A DNA stretch of 64,000 nucleotides from Bacteroidales bacterium (GCA_013141455.1 JABFQW010000006.1:1-64000), one strand, 5' to 3'. Counted from the stretch's first letter, positions 18,283 to 29,188 are shown. A program made the numbers and translations. Notes: a model not told the origin generated them from the letters alone.

Positions 18283-18304
18283 GCATCCCGTAATTACGGG
18301 ATGC
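18283..18304 (+). terminator. Perfect palindrome between rpoB and rpoC
   Basis: A 22-bp perfect palindrome (arms GCATCCCGTAA / TTACGGGATGC) sits in the 67-bp rpoB-rpoC gap. There is no long T run, so it is more likely an RNA-processing or stabilising hairpin than a strong terminator. Confidence 0.55.
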
Positions 18305-18338
18305 ATTTAGTTCTTTTAACAAATACATCATACAATAT

Positions 18339-21300
18339 ATGGCTTTCAGGAAAGATAGTACAATTAGCAGTAACTTTTCGAAAATTACCATTAGCCTCGC
18401 TTCGCCCGAATCGATTTTGAACCGTTCGAGCGGTGAGGTTATCAAACCGGAAACCATCAACTACAGAACCTATAAACCCGAAAGAGATGGTTTGTTCTGT
18501 GAAAGAATTTTTGGACCGGTAAAAGACTGGGAATGCCATTGCGGTAAATACAAACGTATCCGATACAAAGGGATTGTTTGCGACCGTTGCGGTGTTGAGG
18601 TTACTGAAAAAAAGGTAAGACGCGAGAAGATGGGCCACATTCAACTCGTGGTACCCGTAGCCCATATCTGGTATTTCAGATCATTACCCAATAAAATTGG
18701 CGCCCTGTTAGGACTACCGACCAAAAAACTCGACATGGTGATCTATTACGAGCGCTATGCAGTTATTCAGGCCGGGATCGCAGTTCTGCCAAAAGAGGAA
18801 AAAGAGTCAAAGGACCCGGACGATATCAAATTGATTACAGAGGAACAATATCTCTATATTTTAGAGACCTTACCTGCTGAAAATCAACATCTCCCTGACT
18901 CTGATCCCAATAAATTTATCGCCAAGATGGGAGCCGAAGCAATTCATGATTTGTTAGCCCGTCTTGATCTTGATTCAGTTTCGTTCGAATTACGACACAA
19001 AGCAAGTACCGAAACATCACAACAAAGAAAAGCTGACGCCTTGAAACGTCTTCAGGTTTACGAAGCTTTCAGAGATGCCCGCACCCGTTTGGAAAACAGA
19101 CCGGAATGGATGATCGTGAAAGTTGTACCGGTAATACCTCCGGAACTTCGTCCGCTCGTGCCTCTTGATGGTGGTCGGTTTGCAACATCAGATCTGAACG
19201 ACCTTTACAGACGTGTTATCATCAGAAATAACCGTCTGAAACGATTGATCGAAATCAAAGCACCTGATGTCATCATGCGTAACGAAAAACGTATGCTTCA
19301 GGAAGCCGTTGATTCGTTGTTCGATAACTCAAGAAAAGCAAGCGCTGTTAAGACAGAATCGAACCGCGCCCTCAAATCGTTGAGTGATAGTTTAAAAGGT
19401 AAACAAGGACGTTTCCGTCAAAACTTACTTGGTAAACGTGTCGATTATTCGGGACGTTCGGTAATTGTTGTTGGACCAGAATTGCACCTGAATGAATGTG
19501 GTATTCCTAAAGATATGGCTTCTGAGCTTTTCAAGCCATTTATCATCCGGAAAATGCTCGAACGGGGCATTGTAAAAACGGTAAAATCAGCAAAGAAAAT
19601 AGTTGACCGTAAAGATCCTGTCGTTTGGGATATTTTGGAAAACATCCTCAAAGGCCATCCGATATTGCTTAACCGTGCCCCTACCCTGCACCGTTTGGGT
19701 ATTCAGGCATTTCAGCCAAAATTGGTTGAAGGTAAAGCCATTCAACTTCACCCTTTGGTTTGTACCGCTTTCAATGCCGACTTTGATGGTGACCAGATGG
19801 CTGTTCACGTTCCGCTAGGAAATGCTGCTATTCTGGAAGCCCAGATTTTGATGCTTGCTTCACACAATATCCTGAATCCTGCCAATGGTGCACCTATTAC
19901 CGTACCATCACAGGACATGGTTTTGGGTCTGTATTATATAAGCAAACCCCGAAAGAACACACCTGAACATATTGTAAAAGGTGAAGGAAAACGTTTCTAC
20001 TCAGCCGAGGAAGTGATTATCGCGTATAATGAAAAAGTAATTGATTTACATGCCATTATCCACGTTAAAACCAAAATCAGGGAAGAAGGAATACTCAAAA
20101 GCGTACTTCTTGAAACAACAGTTGGCCGTGTTCTTTTAAATCAGGTTGTTCCTGAAGAATATGGTTTTATCAACCAGGTTCTGACAAAAAAATCATTGCG
20201 CGACATTATCGGCGATATGGTAAAGATGTTGGGAACAGCGGTAGCCGCCAAATTCCTCGACGACATCAAAAGCATTGGTTTCCAGATGGCTTTCAGGGGT
20301 GGATTATCGTTTAACCTCGGTAATGTTAAAATTCCGGCAATGAAGGAAGAGCTTGTAAAACAAGCAAATGAGGAGGTTGAGGAAGTCAGGGCAAGTTATA
20401 ATATGGGTATTATTACCAACAACGAACGCTATAACCAGATTATTGATATCTGGACACATACCAACTCAAGGTTGACCAACACGTTGATGAACCTGCTTTC
20501 GAAAGATGATCAGGGATTCAATCCTGTGTATATGATGCTCGATTCTGGTGCGAGGGGTTCGAAAGAACAGATTCGCCAGTTATCAGGTATGAGGGGTTTG
20601 ATGGCCAAGCCACAGAAATCAGGAGCAACAGGTGGTGAAATTATCGAAAACCCAATCCTTTCAAACTTTAAGGAAGGTCTGTCCGTTCTCGAGTACTTTA
20701 TTTCGACACACGGTGCTCGTAAAGGTTTGGCCGATACCGCTTTAAAGACAGCTGATGCCGGTTATTTAACAAGGAGGCTGGTTGATGTCGCCCAGGATGT
20801 TGTAATCAATGAAAAAGATTGTGGTACACTGCGTGGATTAACAATTTCAGCATTAAAGAAAAGCGAGGAAACTGTTGAATCCTTGTTTGACAGGATATTG
20901 GGACGCGTAGCCTTACATGATATTTATCATCCCCAAACCGGTGCGTTAATCATTGCCGGTGGTGAAGAAATTACTGAGGAAATATCTTCAATTATTGAGA
21001 AATCACCTATTGAAAATGTTGAAATCAGATCGGTACTTACCTGCGAATCGAAACGCGGTGTTTGTGCAAACTGTTATGGCAGAAATCTTGCCTCCGGTAA
21101 ATTGGTTCAGAAAGGTGAAGCCGTTGGTGTAATTGCGGCGCAATCAATTGGTGAGCCTGGTACACAGCTTACTCTTCGTACTTTCCACGTTGGGGGTACC
21201 GCTTCAAACGTAACCATTGCATCGAAAATTGAAGCAAAATACGATGGTATTGTTGAGATCGAAGAACTTCGCTCCGTTGAATTCAGCAAAGACGACAAAA

Positions 21301-22649
21301 CATTCGAAATTGTGCTTGGCCGTTCAGCTGAAATGAAGATCATCGATAAAAAGACCAGTATTGTACTTTCATCAGCCAACATTCCTTATGGAGCAAATCT
21401 ATATGTGAAAAATGGTTCTGAAGTCAAAAAAGGTGATTTTATCAGTGATTGGGATCCTTACAATGCTGTTATCTTATCAGAACATGATGGTAAAATCAAT
21501 TTTGAAAACATCATCGAAGGGATAACCTACCGCGTTGAATCGGATGAACAAACCGGTTATAATGAAAAAGTTATCATCGAATCGCGTCAAAAAGCCAAAA
21601 ATCCTGCAATCAGGATTATGGATAAAGAAGGTATGCTGATCAAGATATATGATATTCCGGTTGGCGCTCATATTGTTGTCGAAGACAATGATAAAATCAA
21701 AGCCGGAACCATGTTGGTAAAGATTCCGCGTGCCATTGGAAAATCGGGTGATATCACGGGTGGTTTGCCAAGGGTAACCGAGCTTTTCGAAGCGCGTAAT
21801 CCATCAGAACCTGCTATTGTTTCTGAAATTGACGGGGTAGTTTCGTTCAATAAAAAACTGAAACGTGGCAACCGTGAAATTGTTGTCACCTCAAAAAGTG
21901 GTCAGGAGAAAACCTATCTTGTTCCTACTTCGAAACAAATTCTCGCACAGGAAAATGACTTTGTAAAGGCCGGGGTACCCCTGTCAGAAGGTGCAATGAC
22001 TCCTTCCGATATTCTGGCCATCAAGGGACCAATGAAAGTGCAGGAATATATTGTAAATGAAGTTCAGGAAGTATATCGTTTGCAAGGTGTGAAAATCAAT
22101 GATAAGCATTTTGAAGTAATTGTACGTCAGATGATGCGTAAGATTGAGGTAGAAGATCCGGGTGATACAAGATTCCTTGAAGGAGAACTCATCAATAAAC
22201 TTGATTTCCAGGAAGAAAATGATGAAATATTTGGAAAAAAAGTAATTACCGATAATGGTGAATCAGAGATGTTTAAACTCGGACAAATCATTACTGCACG
22301 TAAGCTTCGTGATGAAAACTCCATGCTGAAAAGAAAAGACAGAAAACTTGTTGATGCACGCGATGCCCAACCTGCCACAGGTAAACAGGTCCTACAAGGA
22401 ATCACGAGAGCATCATTACAAACAAACAGCTTTATCTCAGCCGCATCTTTCCAGGAGACAACAAAAGTGTTGACATTGGCATCCATCAACGCCAAATCGG
22501 ATGAATTGAAAGGTCTGAAGGAAAATGTGATCGTTGGTCACAAAATTCCTGCAGGTACCGGACATCCTGATTACGAAGATTTGATCGTTGGTTCAAAAGC
22601 TGAATATGAGGCTGTTATGGACACAGCTTCAAAAGCACTCAAAGCGTAA
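18339..22649 (+). CDS. rpoC: DNA-directed RNA polymerase subunit beta'
   Basis: A 1436-residue beta' subunit. The N-terminal zinc site ([20 protein letters not shown]) is present, the catalytic Mg-binding NADFDGDQ begins at residue 479, and the bridge-helix/trigger-loop region and second Cys cluster ([15 protein letters not shown]) follow. Length and order are normal. A strong terminator follows. Confidence 0.99.
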   Translation: MAFRKDSTISSNFSKITISLASPESILNRSSGEVIKPETINYRTYKPERDGLFCERIFGPVKDWECHCGKYKRIRYKGIVCDRCGVEVTEKKVRREKMGHIQLVVPVAHIWYFRSLPNKIGALLGLPTKKLDMVIYYERYAVIQAGIAVLPKEEKESKDPDDIKLITEEQYLYILETLPAENQHLPDSDPNKFIAKMGAEAIHDLLARLDLDSVSFELRHKASTETSQQRKADALKRLQVYEAFRDARTRLENRPEWMIVKVVPVIPPELRPLVPLDGGRFATSDLNDLYRRVIIRNNRLKRLIEIKAPDVIMRNEKRMLQEAVDSLFDNSRKASAVKTESNRALKSLSDSLKGKQGRFRQNLLGKRVDYSGRSVIVVGPELHLNECGIPKDMASELFKPFIIRKMLERGIVKTVKSAKKIVDRKDPVVWDILENILKGHPILLNRAPTLHRLGIQAFQPKLVEGKAIQLHPLVCTAFNADFDGDQMAVHVPLGNAAILEAQILMLASHNILNPANGAPITVPSQDMVLGLYYISKPRKNTPEHIVKGEGKRFYSAEEVIIAYNEKVIDLHAIIHVKTKIREEGILKSVLLETTVGRVLLNQVVPEEYGFINQVLTKKSLRDIIGDMVKMLGTAVAAKFLDDIKSIGFQMAFRGGLSFNLGNVKIPAMKEELVKQANEEVEEVRASYNMGIITNNERYNQIIDIWTHTNSRLTNTLMNLLSKDDQGFNPVYMMLDSGARGSKEQIRQLSGMRGLMAKPQKSGATGGEIIENPILSNFKEGLSVLEYFISTHGARKGLADTALKTADAGYLTRRLVDVAQDVVINEKDCGTLRGLTISALKKSEETVESLFDRILGRVALHDIYHPQTGALIIAGGEEITEEISSIIEKSPIENVEIRSVLTCESKRGVCANCYGRNLASGKLVQKGEAVGVIAAQSIGEPGTQLTLRTFHVGGTASNVTIASKIEAKYDGIVEIEELRSVEFSKDDKTFEIVLGRSAEMKIIDKKTSIVLSSANIPYGANLYVKNGSEVKKGDFISDWDPYNAVILSEHDGKINFENIIEGITYRVESDEQTGYNEKVIIESRQKAKNPAIRIMDKEGMLIKIYDIPVGAHIVVEDNDKIKAGTMLVKIPRAIGKSGDITGGLPRVTELFEARNPSEPAIVSEIDGVVSFNKKLKRGNREIVVTSKSGQEKTYLVPTSKQILAQENDFVKAGVPLSEGAMTPSDILAIKGPMKVQEYIVNEVQEVYRLQGVKINDKHFEVIVRQMMRKIEVEDPGDTRFLEGELINKLDFQEENDEIFGKKVITDNGESEMFKLGQIITARKLRDENSMLKRKDRKLVDARDAQPATGKQVLQGITRASLQTNSFISAASFQETTKVLTLASINAKSDELKGLKENVIVGHKIPAGTGHPDYEDLIVGSKAEYEAVMDTASKALKA

Positions 22650-22684
22650 AATGTTTATTTAATACTAATTAAATAGTTTCATAG

Positions 22685-22735
22685 AAGTCGTTATTTGTTT
22701 CTTTCCTCAGGACAAAACAAATAACGACTTTTTTA
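22685..22735 (+). terminator. Strong rho-independent terminator after rpoC
   Basis: Perfect 16-bp stem AAGTCGTTATTTGTTT/AAACAAATAACGACTT with a 14-nt loop and T5 tail. It separates rpoBC from the DUF3467 gene. Confidence 0.88.
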
Positions 22736-22747
22736 ATACCAATAAAA

Positions 22748-23059
22748 ATGTCAGAAAATAAGAATCAGATCAATATTGAATTGACCGAAGAAGTTGCCGA
22801 AGGAATCTATTCGAACCTGGCAATCATTACCCATTCGCAGTCGGAGTTCGTCGTTGACTTTGTTAAGCTCATGCCAGGGATTCAGAAAGCAAAGGTTAAA
22901 TCGAGGATAATTTTAACGCCTGAACATGCCAAAAGACTGTACAAAGCCTTAGCCGATAACCTGAAAAAATATGAATCGGTACATGGCCCGATCAAAGAAT
23001 CGAAAGGTGGCGATGGTTACCCTCCATTTACCTTAGGTGGGCCGACAGCACAGGCTTAA
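22748..23059 (+). CDS. DUF3467 family protein
   Basis: A 103-residue conserved protein (INIELTEEVAEGIYSNLAII...) of the DUF3467 family, regularly found just after rpoC in Bacteroidota. No signal peptide or catalytic motif is seen. The C-terminus GYPPFTLGGP is typical of the family. Function unknown; the position suggests a transcription- or ribosome-linked role, which is inference. It is followed by a strong bidirectional terminator. Confidence 0.85.
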   Translation: MSENKNQINIELTEEVAEGIYSNLAIITHSQSEFVVDFVKLMPGIQKAKVKSRIILTPEHAKRLYKALADNLKKYESVHGPIKESKGGDGYPPFTLGGPTAQA

Positions 23060-23119
23060 CCGAAATTTTGTCACTTCAGCACACCGAAATTTGTGCTACA
23101 TTCATTTATACGATGATCA

Positions 23120-23154
23120 AAAAAAGGTTGATATTTATCATATCAACCTTTTTT
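23120..23154 (+). terminator. Terminator after the DUF3467 gene
   Basis: Perfect 14-bp stem AAAAAAGGTTGATA/TATCAACCTTTTTT, loop TTTATCA. It has A and T tracts on both sides, so it could act in both directions. Confidence 0.88.
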
Positions 23155-23257
23155 GTTGTATGTTGGATTGCACGCTTGCTGAGTTAACCCGGATTAATTA
23201 GTAGAAAACTCAAAAATTACATTTTGCCAGAAAAGCCGGATTCTTATGTTTTGTACA

Positions 23258-23265
23258 TAAATTTG
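23258..23265 (+). promoter_or_regulatory. -7 box before the OmpA-domain gene
   Basis: TAAATTTG matches TAnnTTTG, 57 nt before the ATG at 23323. Confidence 0.5.
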
Positions 23266-23322
23266 CAGAACGAATACTATTATAAATAGTTGTAATTCAT
23301 ACGCATCACTTTGTATTTTAGC

Positions 23323-24696
23323 ATGTTAAAAATTTCAACCCTATTGATTTTGACCTTTTTTGGTTGTATGCTTTTCGGACAGGCCATAAAAGTAGATACC
23401 TCATTTTCGGCAGATTACCTGGTTGAGAAAATGTTAGCCGGTAAGGGAATCCGTGTTGGAAATGTTAGAATGACCGGACAAAAACATAGTATCTGTTATT
23501 TTGAAATGGACACCAATGTTATCGGGATGAAAACCGGTCTGATGCTTTCGACCGGAAATATTTATGATATCGCAAAAGAAAACACCTTGCCCGGAACAAG
23601 CGGAACAGCCTGGGATTACACGAAAAACAAAAGATATAAAAGCGACAGGGATTTGAATTCGCTGTGCCGGGGCATCACCTACGATCAAATGATTCTTGAG
23701 TTTGACTTCGTTCCGTTCGACAATAAAATTATATTCAATTTTGCATTCGCCTCGGAGGAATACACCGAATATGTTGGATCAAAATTCAATGATGTATTCG
23801 CTTTCATGATCACAGGTGATGGTCTGAAAAAGAAAAATCTGGCAGTAATACCCGGTACGAATGAACCGATTACGATAAATAATATTAACCAGAAGAACCA
23901 TAGTGAGCTATTTATCGACAATGATTATTTTTTCAATTACAGTGTTTTTAAAAGTGGTTCTTATATTTCAAAGTTCATTGGGTTTAAGCCCGTATTGAAT
24001 AAGCTTTTTAACAGCAGTCACCGATCGAAAGGATTCTATTGTGTAGAGGCCGAAAGACGAAAACTGAATCAGGTGATCGTATCAAATCTCGGGTTCGATG
24101 GTCTCACACGGGTACTTCATGCCAGTTGTATTGTGAAACCCTGGAAGCTTTATCATCTTAAAATTGCCCTGGGCGATGTGGGTGATGCTATCTTCGATAG
24201 TGGTGTTTTCCTGGAAGAAAATTCATTTATCAGCGAGAAAGACACGACTGTGAAAAATTTCTCTGAGTATCCTGATCTGTATGCAACTATTGACTTTGAC
24301 AGCATTTTTGGATTAAAAAAAGTTCAACTTTCAGATACTATCCCTGCAATTGAGGAACAATTTAAAATCACCGACATCAATTTCGATACAGATAAATATA
24401 TCATTCCCGACACCAGTAAGATTGAACTTGATATGCTGGCAACCTATTTGCTCAGCCACAAATCATTCAATATCACAATCAACGGACACACTGACAATCA
24501 AGGTTCGAGGGATTATAATATCGAATTATCTGAGAACAGGGCTTTGGCTGTGATGGATTATCTGGCAACAAAAGGCATTGATAAAACAAGATTGATAACG
24601 CAGGGATACAGTTTTGATATTCCGGTTGCCGATAACACACTCGTAAAAGGAAGGGCGCGTAACCGAAGGGTTGAGATTAAAATTCACTCCAAATAG
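23323..24696 (+). CDS. Choice-of-anchor L / OmpA-domain envelope protein
   Basis: 457 residues from the ATG at 23323, chosen because MLKISTLLILTFFGCMLFGQ is a good signal peptide. Residues about 40-290 resemble the choice-of-anchor L domain (FEMDTNVIGMKTGLMLSTGN, then FAFASEEYTEYVGSKFNDVF). From about 350 there is a complete OmpA/MotB peptidoglycan-binding domain (FDTDKYIIPD, NGHTDNQGSRDYNIELSENR, QGYSFDIP, RARNRRVEI). The protein should anchor to peptidoglycan from the periplasm or outer membrane. The function of the N-terminal domain is unknown. It is a single gene with its own promoter. Confidence 0.85.
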   Translation: MLKISTLLILTFFGCMLFGQAIKVDTSFSADYLVEKMLAGKGIRVGNVRMTGQKHSICYFEMDTNVIGMKTGLMLSTGNIYDIAKENTLPGTSGTAWDYTKNKRYKSDRDLNSLCRGITYDQMILEFDFVPFDNKIIFNFAFASEEYTEYVGSKFNDVFAFMITGDGLKKKNLAVIPGTNEPITINNINQKNHSELFIDNDYFFNYSVFKSGSYISKFIGFKPVLNKLFNSSHRSKGFYCVEAERRKLNQVIVSNLGFDGLTRVLHASCIVKPWKLYHLKIALGDVGDAIFDSGVFLEENSFISEKDTTVKNFSEYPDLYATIDFDSIFGLKKVQLSDTIPAIEEQFKITDINFDTDKYIIPDTSKIELDMLATYLLSHKSFNITINGHTDNQGSRDYNIELSENRALAVMDYLATKGIDKTRLITQGYSFDIPVADNTLVKGRARNRRVEIKIHSK

Positions 24697-24797
24697 TTCG
24701 GGGTAATGTCTTTGTGAAAAAGCCTGACTCAAGCACAACAATAATGGTTAACTTTACCTCTCTTTAAAAAAACCTTCTTGTCTATTACCCTGAATCG

Positions 24798-25292
24798 ATG
24801 AAGTCAGCCACACTCAACATACTTAAACAGGAATTAGTAAGCCGTTCACCGGAAGAATTATCGGAGATTTGTTTGCGATTATCAAAATTTAAGAAAGAAA
24901 ACAAGGAATTACTGACTTACCTTTTGTTTGAATCGTTTGACGAGAATTTGTATGTTGCCAATATAAAAGCCGGGATTGACAGTCAGTTTGAACAAATAAA
25001 CCGGACAAATTATTATTTCATCAGGAAAAGCATCCGTAAAATTTTAACCAGTACCAGAAAGTATATCAGGTATTCGCAACAAAAAGAAACAGAGATTGAA
25101 TTACTCATTTATTTCTGTAACAAACTGAAAAACTTCTCTCCTTCAATTCATGGAAATACGCAGTTAAAAAAGCTTTTCGACACACAACTTGGGTTGATCC
25201 GTAAAAAAGTTTCTACTATGCATGAAGACTTGCAGTTTGACTATGGCATCGAATTAGATAAATTGAACGATACTGGTTATCAGGAAGGATAA
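24798..25292 (+). CDS. Conserved hypothetical helical protein
   Basis: 164 residues, mostly charged helices with no signal peptide or membrane segment. The N-terminus (LKQELVSRSPEELSEICLRLSKFKKENKELLTYLLF) reads like a helical-repeat or coiled domain in which a set of short helices packs together. No family is recognised with confidence. It lies alone between the OmpA-domain gene and the Ycf48-like gene. Confidence 0.6.
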   Translation: MKSATLNILKQELVSRSPEELSEICLRLSKFKKENKELLTYLLFESFDENLYVANIKAGIDSQFEQINRTNYYFIRKSIRKILTSTRKYIRYSQQKETEIELLIYFCNKLKNFSPSIHGNTQLKKLFDTQLGLIRKKVSTMHEDLQFDYGIELDKLNDTGYQEG

Positions 25293-25507
25293 TGCCACCA
25301 ATGCACCAAAACACAGAATTCCACCAAAGAAATCAGCTTCTGATTACTGTAGGACCAGATGTTATCGGAATATTCAAAATTGTTTATCTTTACATTAGAT
25401 TTTAACAACCCAAAATCCGGAATTATGTCGCTGATTAGTGTAAATTGACTCCTATACGAAATATCAATCGTCATTAAATAAATAAAAACAAACCAAACAA
25501 GTACATT

Positions 25508-27661
25508 ATGAAAAAATTTACTTTTACCATCACAGTGCTGCTTTTATTAGTCATTTCGTTGAACAGCCATGCCCAGGAATGGTCTGTACTCAACCCCTCT
25601 CCTACTTTCAACAACCTGCACGCTGTAAGCTTCCCATCGCCCGATACCGGTTATATAACGGGTGATAATTCATCTTTGTTGCGAACCTTCGATGGAGGTG
25701 AAACCTGGATAGCACTTGCATTTCCGATAGCGGATGTTCAACTCAGATCAATTAATTTTCTCAATAACAACCACGGCATCATTGTAGCCTGGAGCCATAT
25801 AGCTACCACTTTCGATGCCGGTGAAACCTGGCATTATACACATTTACAATTATACTCCGATTTCATCGATTCATTCTTTTTGAACGATACCCTTGTTTGG
25901 GTTTCCAATGGCGATGGTACCGTACTTAAATCAATAGATGGTGGAATTAACTGGATTCAGTATAATACACAAAGTAATTCCTATTCCAATAAGGAGATTA
26001 AATTCTTTAATGCTGATATAGGCTATATTGCCGGTTCCTATAATTCATCTTCGCCTGTACCAAAACTCCGTAAAACGATCGATGGTGGTCAAACCTGGGT
26101 TAATTATGATGTACCGCAAGGTATTGAAGCAATTGCAGATTTATCGGTGCTTGGCGAAAATGACATCTGGATTGCAGCAAACAATCACATGGTAAATAAC
26201 GATTCAACGGGCGTTGTTTTTAAAACCTATCATAGTATTGACGGAGGTCTCAGCTGGGCAACTATCGAAGTTGGACAATCGGATGGAAGTAATCTGAAGA
26301 AGATTAACTTTTTCAATGCGCTTGAGGGCAGATTGATGTCGTATTCAAAAATATACGAAACTTCCGATGGCGGACTTACATGGGCAAATTATGAGGTTGG
26401 ATCGTCATGGAACTCCACATTAAGTGATTTCTCGTGGATAGATATTAATAATTGTGCAGTTGTGGGTTATGGTCCCGAAATAACCATCACAAAAGATGGC
26501 GGCCAAACATGGGAAAGCAAGATTCATGGCACAATAGGTTTGTTCCGAAGCATCTATTTTCTGGATGAAAACCATGGCTTTACCGGAGGCATCGCTGATT
26601 ATCATCCGGTTATTTTGAAAACTGAAGATAGTGGTAATACCTGGACGAATGCACAAATTGATTTCGCACCGGGTGAAGATCAAATAAATACCATAACTTT
26701 TAGTTCACCCACAACCGGATGGGCAACAACCTATGGCCCATATGCTTATAAAACGACCGATGCCGGCCAAAGCTGGCAAGCGCTTACAACAGGTTTTGAC
26801 TATAACTTAACCAATATAAGTGTACCAGATGATAATAACATTTTTTTAGCCGGTGGAAATGCAAAAATGATTAAATCGAACAATGGCGGCAGTAACTGGC
26901 AAGAAATCAGTCCTACAGTTGAGAGTGGTTATTATTTTTCAAGTGGTATTTCTTTTACCGATAACCTGACCGGATTTGTGGGAGTGGGTAACAATTATAA
27001 TAGGGGTGACTTACTTAAAACCATTGATGGAGGCATCACTTGGACAGCGCTTGATTACGGATATGAATATAAAATTCAACATATTAGTTTCAGCGATAAC
27101 AATCATGGAGTTATTTATATACAGGGTATTGGAATCCTTGTTACCGAAGATGGTGGAAACACCTGGTCAGCTCCTGTTTACGTCGCACCCTATCTTTCTT
27201 CAATAAAATGGATCGATACCATGCATGGTATTGCAACTTATAATGATAGTTATGTTGGATACACTACCGATGGTGGTTATACATGGGCAACAACTTACCA
27301 ACAAGCTTCATTAGGAGGTTCAATATATTCAACCTATTTCATTGATGAACACATTGGATGGGCTTGCGGTAATAATAGCTTAATAATGCGCTATAACGAA
27401 ACATATATTGGTATTGAACCAACCATAGCTTCAAAACCTATAGAGAATTTCATTTATCCAAACCCTGCCAACGATGTTATTCATTTGCAGAAGGACCAAT
27501 ACCAGAAAATTCAGATATTCAGTATTGAAGGAAGTCTGGTTCAAACCTATTTACCTCCATTTGGTGAATCGATCAATATCAATGCGTTAAAATCAGGTAT
27601 GTATACCGTTGAAGCCAATACTGCCCAGGGAACCATGCGACAAAAACTATTGAAAAAATGA
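25508..27661 (+). CDS. Ycf48/BNR-repeat secreted protein with T9SS sorting domain
   Basis: 717 residues. A signal peptide (MKKFTFTITVLLLLVISLNSHAQ) is followed by a beta-propeller region with many Asp-box-like repeats (DGGxTW, for example FDGGETW, IDGGINW, TDGGYTW), as in Ycf48/photosystem assembly-like and sortilin-like propellers. The last about 75 residues (IYPNPANDVIHLQ... to MRQKLLKK) are a type A T9SS C-terminal sorting domain, so the protein should cross the outer membrane by T9SS. Its TGA overlaps the next ATG by 4 bases (ATGA), which implies translational coupling with the barrel protein. Ligand unknown. Confidence 0.88.
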   Translation: MKKFTFTITVLLLLVISLNSHAQEWSVLNPSPTFNNLHAVSFPSPDTGYITGDNSSLLRTFDGGETWIALAFPIADVQLRSINFLNNNHGIIVAWSHIATTFDAGETWHYTHLQLYSDFIDSFFLNDTLVWVSNGDGTVLKSIDGGINWIQYNTQSNSYSNKEIKFFNADIGYIAGSYNSSSPVPKLRKTIDGGQTWVNYDVPQGIEAIADLSVLGENDIWIAANNHMVNNDSTGVVFKTYHSIDGGLSWATIEVGQSDGSNLKKINFFNALEGRLMSYSKIYETSDGGLTWANYEVGSSWNSTLSDFSWIDINNCAVVGYGPEITITKDGGQTWESKIHGTIGLFRSIYFLDENHGFTGGIADYHPVILKTEDSGNTWTNAQIDFAPGEDQINTITFSSPTTGWATTYGPYAYKTTDAGQSWQALTTGFDYNLTNISVPDDNNIFLAGGNAKMIKSNNGGSNWQEISPTVESGYYFSSGISFTDNLTGFVGVGNNYNRGDLLKTIDGGITWTALDYGYEYKIQHISFSDNNHGVIYIQGIGILVTEDGGNTWSAPVYVAPYLSSIKWIDTMHGIATYNDSYVGYTTDGGYTWATTYQQASLGGSIYSTYFIDEHIGWACGNNSLIMRYNETYIGIEPTIASKPIENFIYPNPANDVIHLQKDQYQKIQIFSIEGSLVQTYLPPFGESININALKSGMYTVEANTAQGTMRQKLLKK

Positions 27662-28320
27662 AAAAAATCTTGATCACGGGTCTTTTGTCTATTGTGTTTC
27701 AGACAATTGTTTTTTCACAAACTGAGTTTGGATTAAATGCTGGATTGTCAGCAAACTGGATACGATCGAATATTGGAAGTATAAATATCCCAATTACACC
27801 TGGTTTTAAAGTTGGAATGTTTGTAAAACGTAACATAATACACGATGCTTTTACCATTGGGACCGGATTGGATTACAGCTACTTACCAAGTACCGGAACT
27901 TATTCAGTTGAATATTTAAATAACTACCCAGGTGGACCATATTTTATTGTTCCTGATGTTATCTGTGAATATCTGAATACAGATGTTTACAGGTTCGATT
28001 TTCACCAATTATCAATACCGGTCAGTTTCAGGTTCAATTCAAAATTTGTTCAACCCTATTGCGGAATGGAATTTTACTTTAAGCAAACACAAACTTATTA
28101 TGATTCCAGCGATGAGCCTTGTGTAACTGAAATGTTCGGAATTGGTGTGCTAATGGGGTTAAATATTCCAATAGTGGAACAGTTTAATATAAATATTGGA
28201 TATTATCATGGCTTTACAGTTGATTGGAATGCACAGATTAATGATGTTGGCTGGGACATGAAAAACAGTCATATTGAAACTACCTTGCAATATACTTTTA
28301 AGAAAAAACGAAAGGATTAG
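27658..28320 (+). CDS. Outer-membrane beta-barrel protein (porin-family-like)
   Basis: 220 residues with a signal peptide (MKKILITGLLSIVFQTIVFSQ). The remainder has alternating barrel strands (FGLNAGLSANWIRS..., SIPVSFRFNSKFVQPYCGMEFYFK, ... ETTLQYTFKKKRKD), as in small Bacteroidota opacity/PorT-like barrels. It starts inside the stop codon of the T9SS cargo gene, so the two are likely expressed together. A role as surface partner of that protein is inference. A terminator follows directly. Confidence 0.75.
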   Translation: MKKILITGLLSIVFQTIVFSQTEFGLNAGLSANWIRSNIGSINIPITPGFKVGMFVKRNIIHDAFTIGTGLDYSYLPSTGTYSVEYLNNYPGGPYFIVPDVICEYLNTDVYRFDFHQLSIPVSFRFNSKFVQPYCGMEFYFKQTQTYYDSSDEPCVTEMFGIGVLMGLNIPIVEQFNINIGYYHGFTVDWNAQINDVGWDMKNSHIETTLQYTFKKKRKD

Positions 28321-28335
28321 TAGAATCCAAATTAT

Positions 28336-28370
28336 AAAAAAGGCTGGCAATCATCTGTCAGCCTTTTTTT
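28336..28370 (+). terminator. Terminator after the barrel protein
   Basis: 14-bp stem AAAAAAGGCTGGCA/TGTCAGCCTTTTTT with one G-T pair, followed by T-rich sequence. Confidence 0.85.
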
Positions 28371-28491
28371 GTTTTAGATCGATTGAAATGATTATAGTTT
28401 GTTAGATAATGGATAGTCAATGATATAGCAAAAACTATGCTGGATGGGAAATTGCTGTATTTTTAATCCTCCGGGAATTGTGAGCGAATGA

Positions 28492-28534
28492 AAAATAAAA
28501 TCCCCGCTACACAAAGTGGCGGGGATTTTATTTT
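28492..28534. terminator. Second, bidirectional terminator-like hairpin
   Basis: A 19-bp stem with one G-T pair (left arm ending ATCCCCGCTAC, right arm starting GTGGCGGGGAT), loop ACAAA, with A and T tracts at the ends. It lies between convergent genes and may serve the minus-strand genes. Confidence 0.75.
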
Positions 28535-28678
28535 GAAGGAAAATGGTTTATTATCGGTCAATGGATTAAAAACGACGTGGTTGCAAACTACGACGAACGG
28601 GAATTGCATTTCAAATATTATATTCCTATAAATGAAGAAGAAGAATCCGTGCAGGTATATTGCTGTTGGCAGCTTGCA
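28523..28678 (+). pseudogene. Possible gene remnant (protein-like open frame without start)
   Basis: A frame with no usual start reads FEGKWFIIGQWIKNDV, then NYDERELHFKYYIPINEEEE, with protein-like composition. It begins inside the terminator hairpin and loses its protein-like character where the minus-strand gene ends (28679). It may be the tail of a broken gene. No family was recognised and chance cannot be excluded. Confidence 0.3.
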
Positions 28679-29155
28679 TTAAATTGCATTATTATCAATA
28701 CGACTAAATTTAAACTTTCCATTATCAAAATTAAAAATCACCCAAAAACTACCACTATTGACAAAAAATATTTCGTTCTTTATTCGTGTATTGTAAGTCA
28801 CAGCAAATGGTACAAATGATGTAAAAAATTCCTTATTCCTATATTCTAAAGGGAACAATCGATATAGGACAATCCCTTTTCTCTTAATTACCAACTGCTC
28901 TATTTCGGATTGTTTTATGATAATTATACTGACAGTCCCAATTTTTGTCATTAAACTATCAGTCAATTTAAAATCTTCCTCAACAAAGATTGAATCAGGA
29001 ATCTGAATTTTCTCCTTTTCTAAGTACTTAAAATATTCTACAAATGTTTGATTATAGATATTGCTTACATCTTTTTTATTGGTATTATCTATGCCCTGAC
29101 CAATTGTATTCAAACATGTCAATAAGCATGCGATAATAAATAAAATCCTAAACAT
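28679..29155 (-). CDS. Small exported hypothetical protein
   Basis: 158 residues with a clear signal peptide (MFRILFIIACLLTCLNTIGQ). The mature part is small and mixed alpha/beta, with FFVNSGSFWVIFNFDNGKFKF near the end, which looks like a beta hairpin. No family is recognised. The start is only 33 bp from direct-repeat copy 1, the same arrangement as the alpha-CTD gene has with copy 2. AT-rich codon use resembles the neighbouring protease gene rather than the core genes. Confidence 0.6.
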   Translation of the reverse strand: MFRILFIIACLLTCLNTIGQGIDNTNKKDVSNIYNQTFVEYFKYLEKEKIQIPDSIFVEEDFKLTDSLMTKIGTVSIIIIKQSEIEQLVIKRKGIVLYRLFPLEYRNKEFFTSFVPFAVTYNTRIKNEIFFVNSGSFWVIFNFDNGKFKFSRIDNNAI

Positions 29156-29188
29156 AAGCTAAATTTTAATACTGTATCATCTTTCAAT

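Noticed and set aside
25508..27661. CRISPR or tandem DNA repeat from the periodic GATGGxGG pattern
   Set aside because: The period comes from Asp-box protein repeats of irregular spacing, not from DNA repeats with spacers; the same holds for 60808-63885.
28577..28819. 80-residue plus-strand gene
   Set aside because: Its second half is antisense to the 28679-29155 gene; only the first part is protein-like, so it is listed as a possible remnant.
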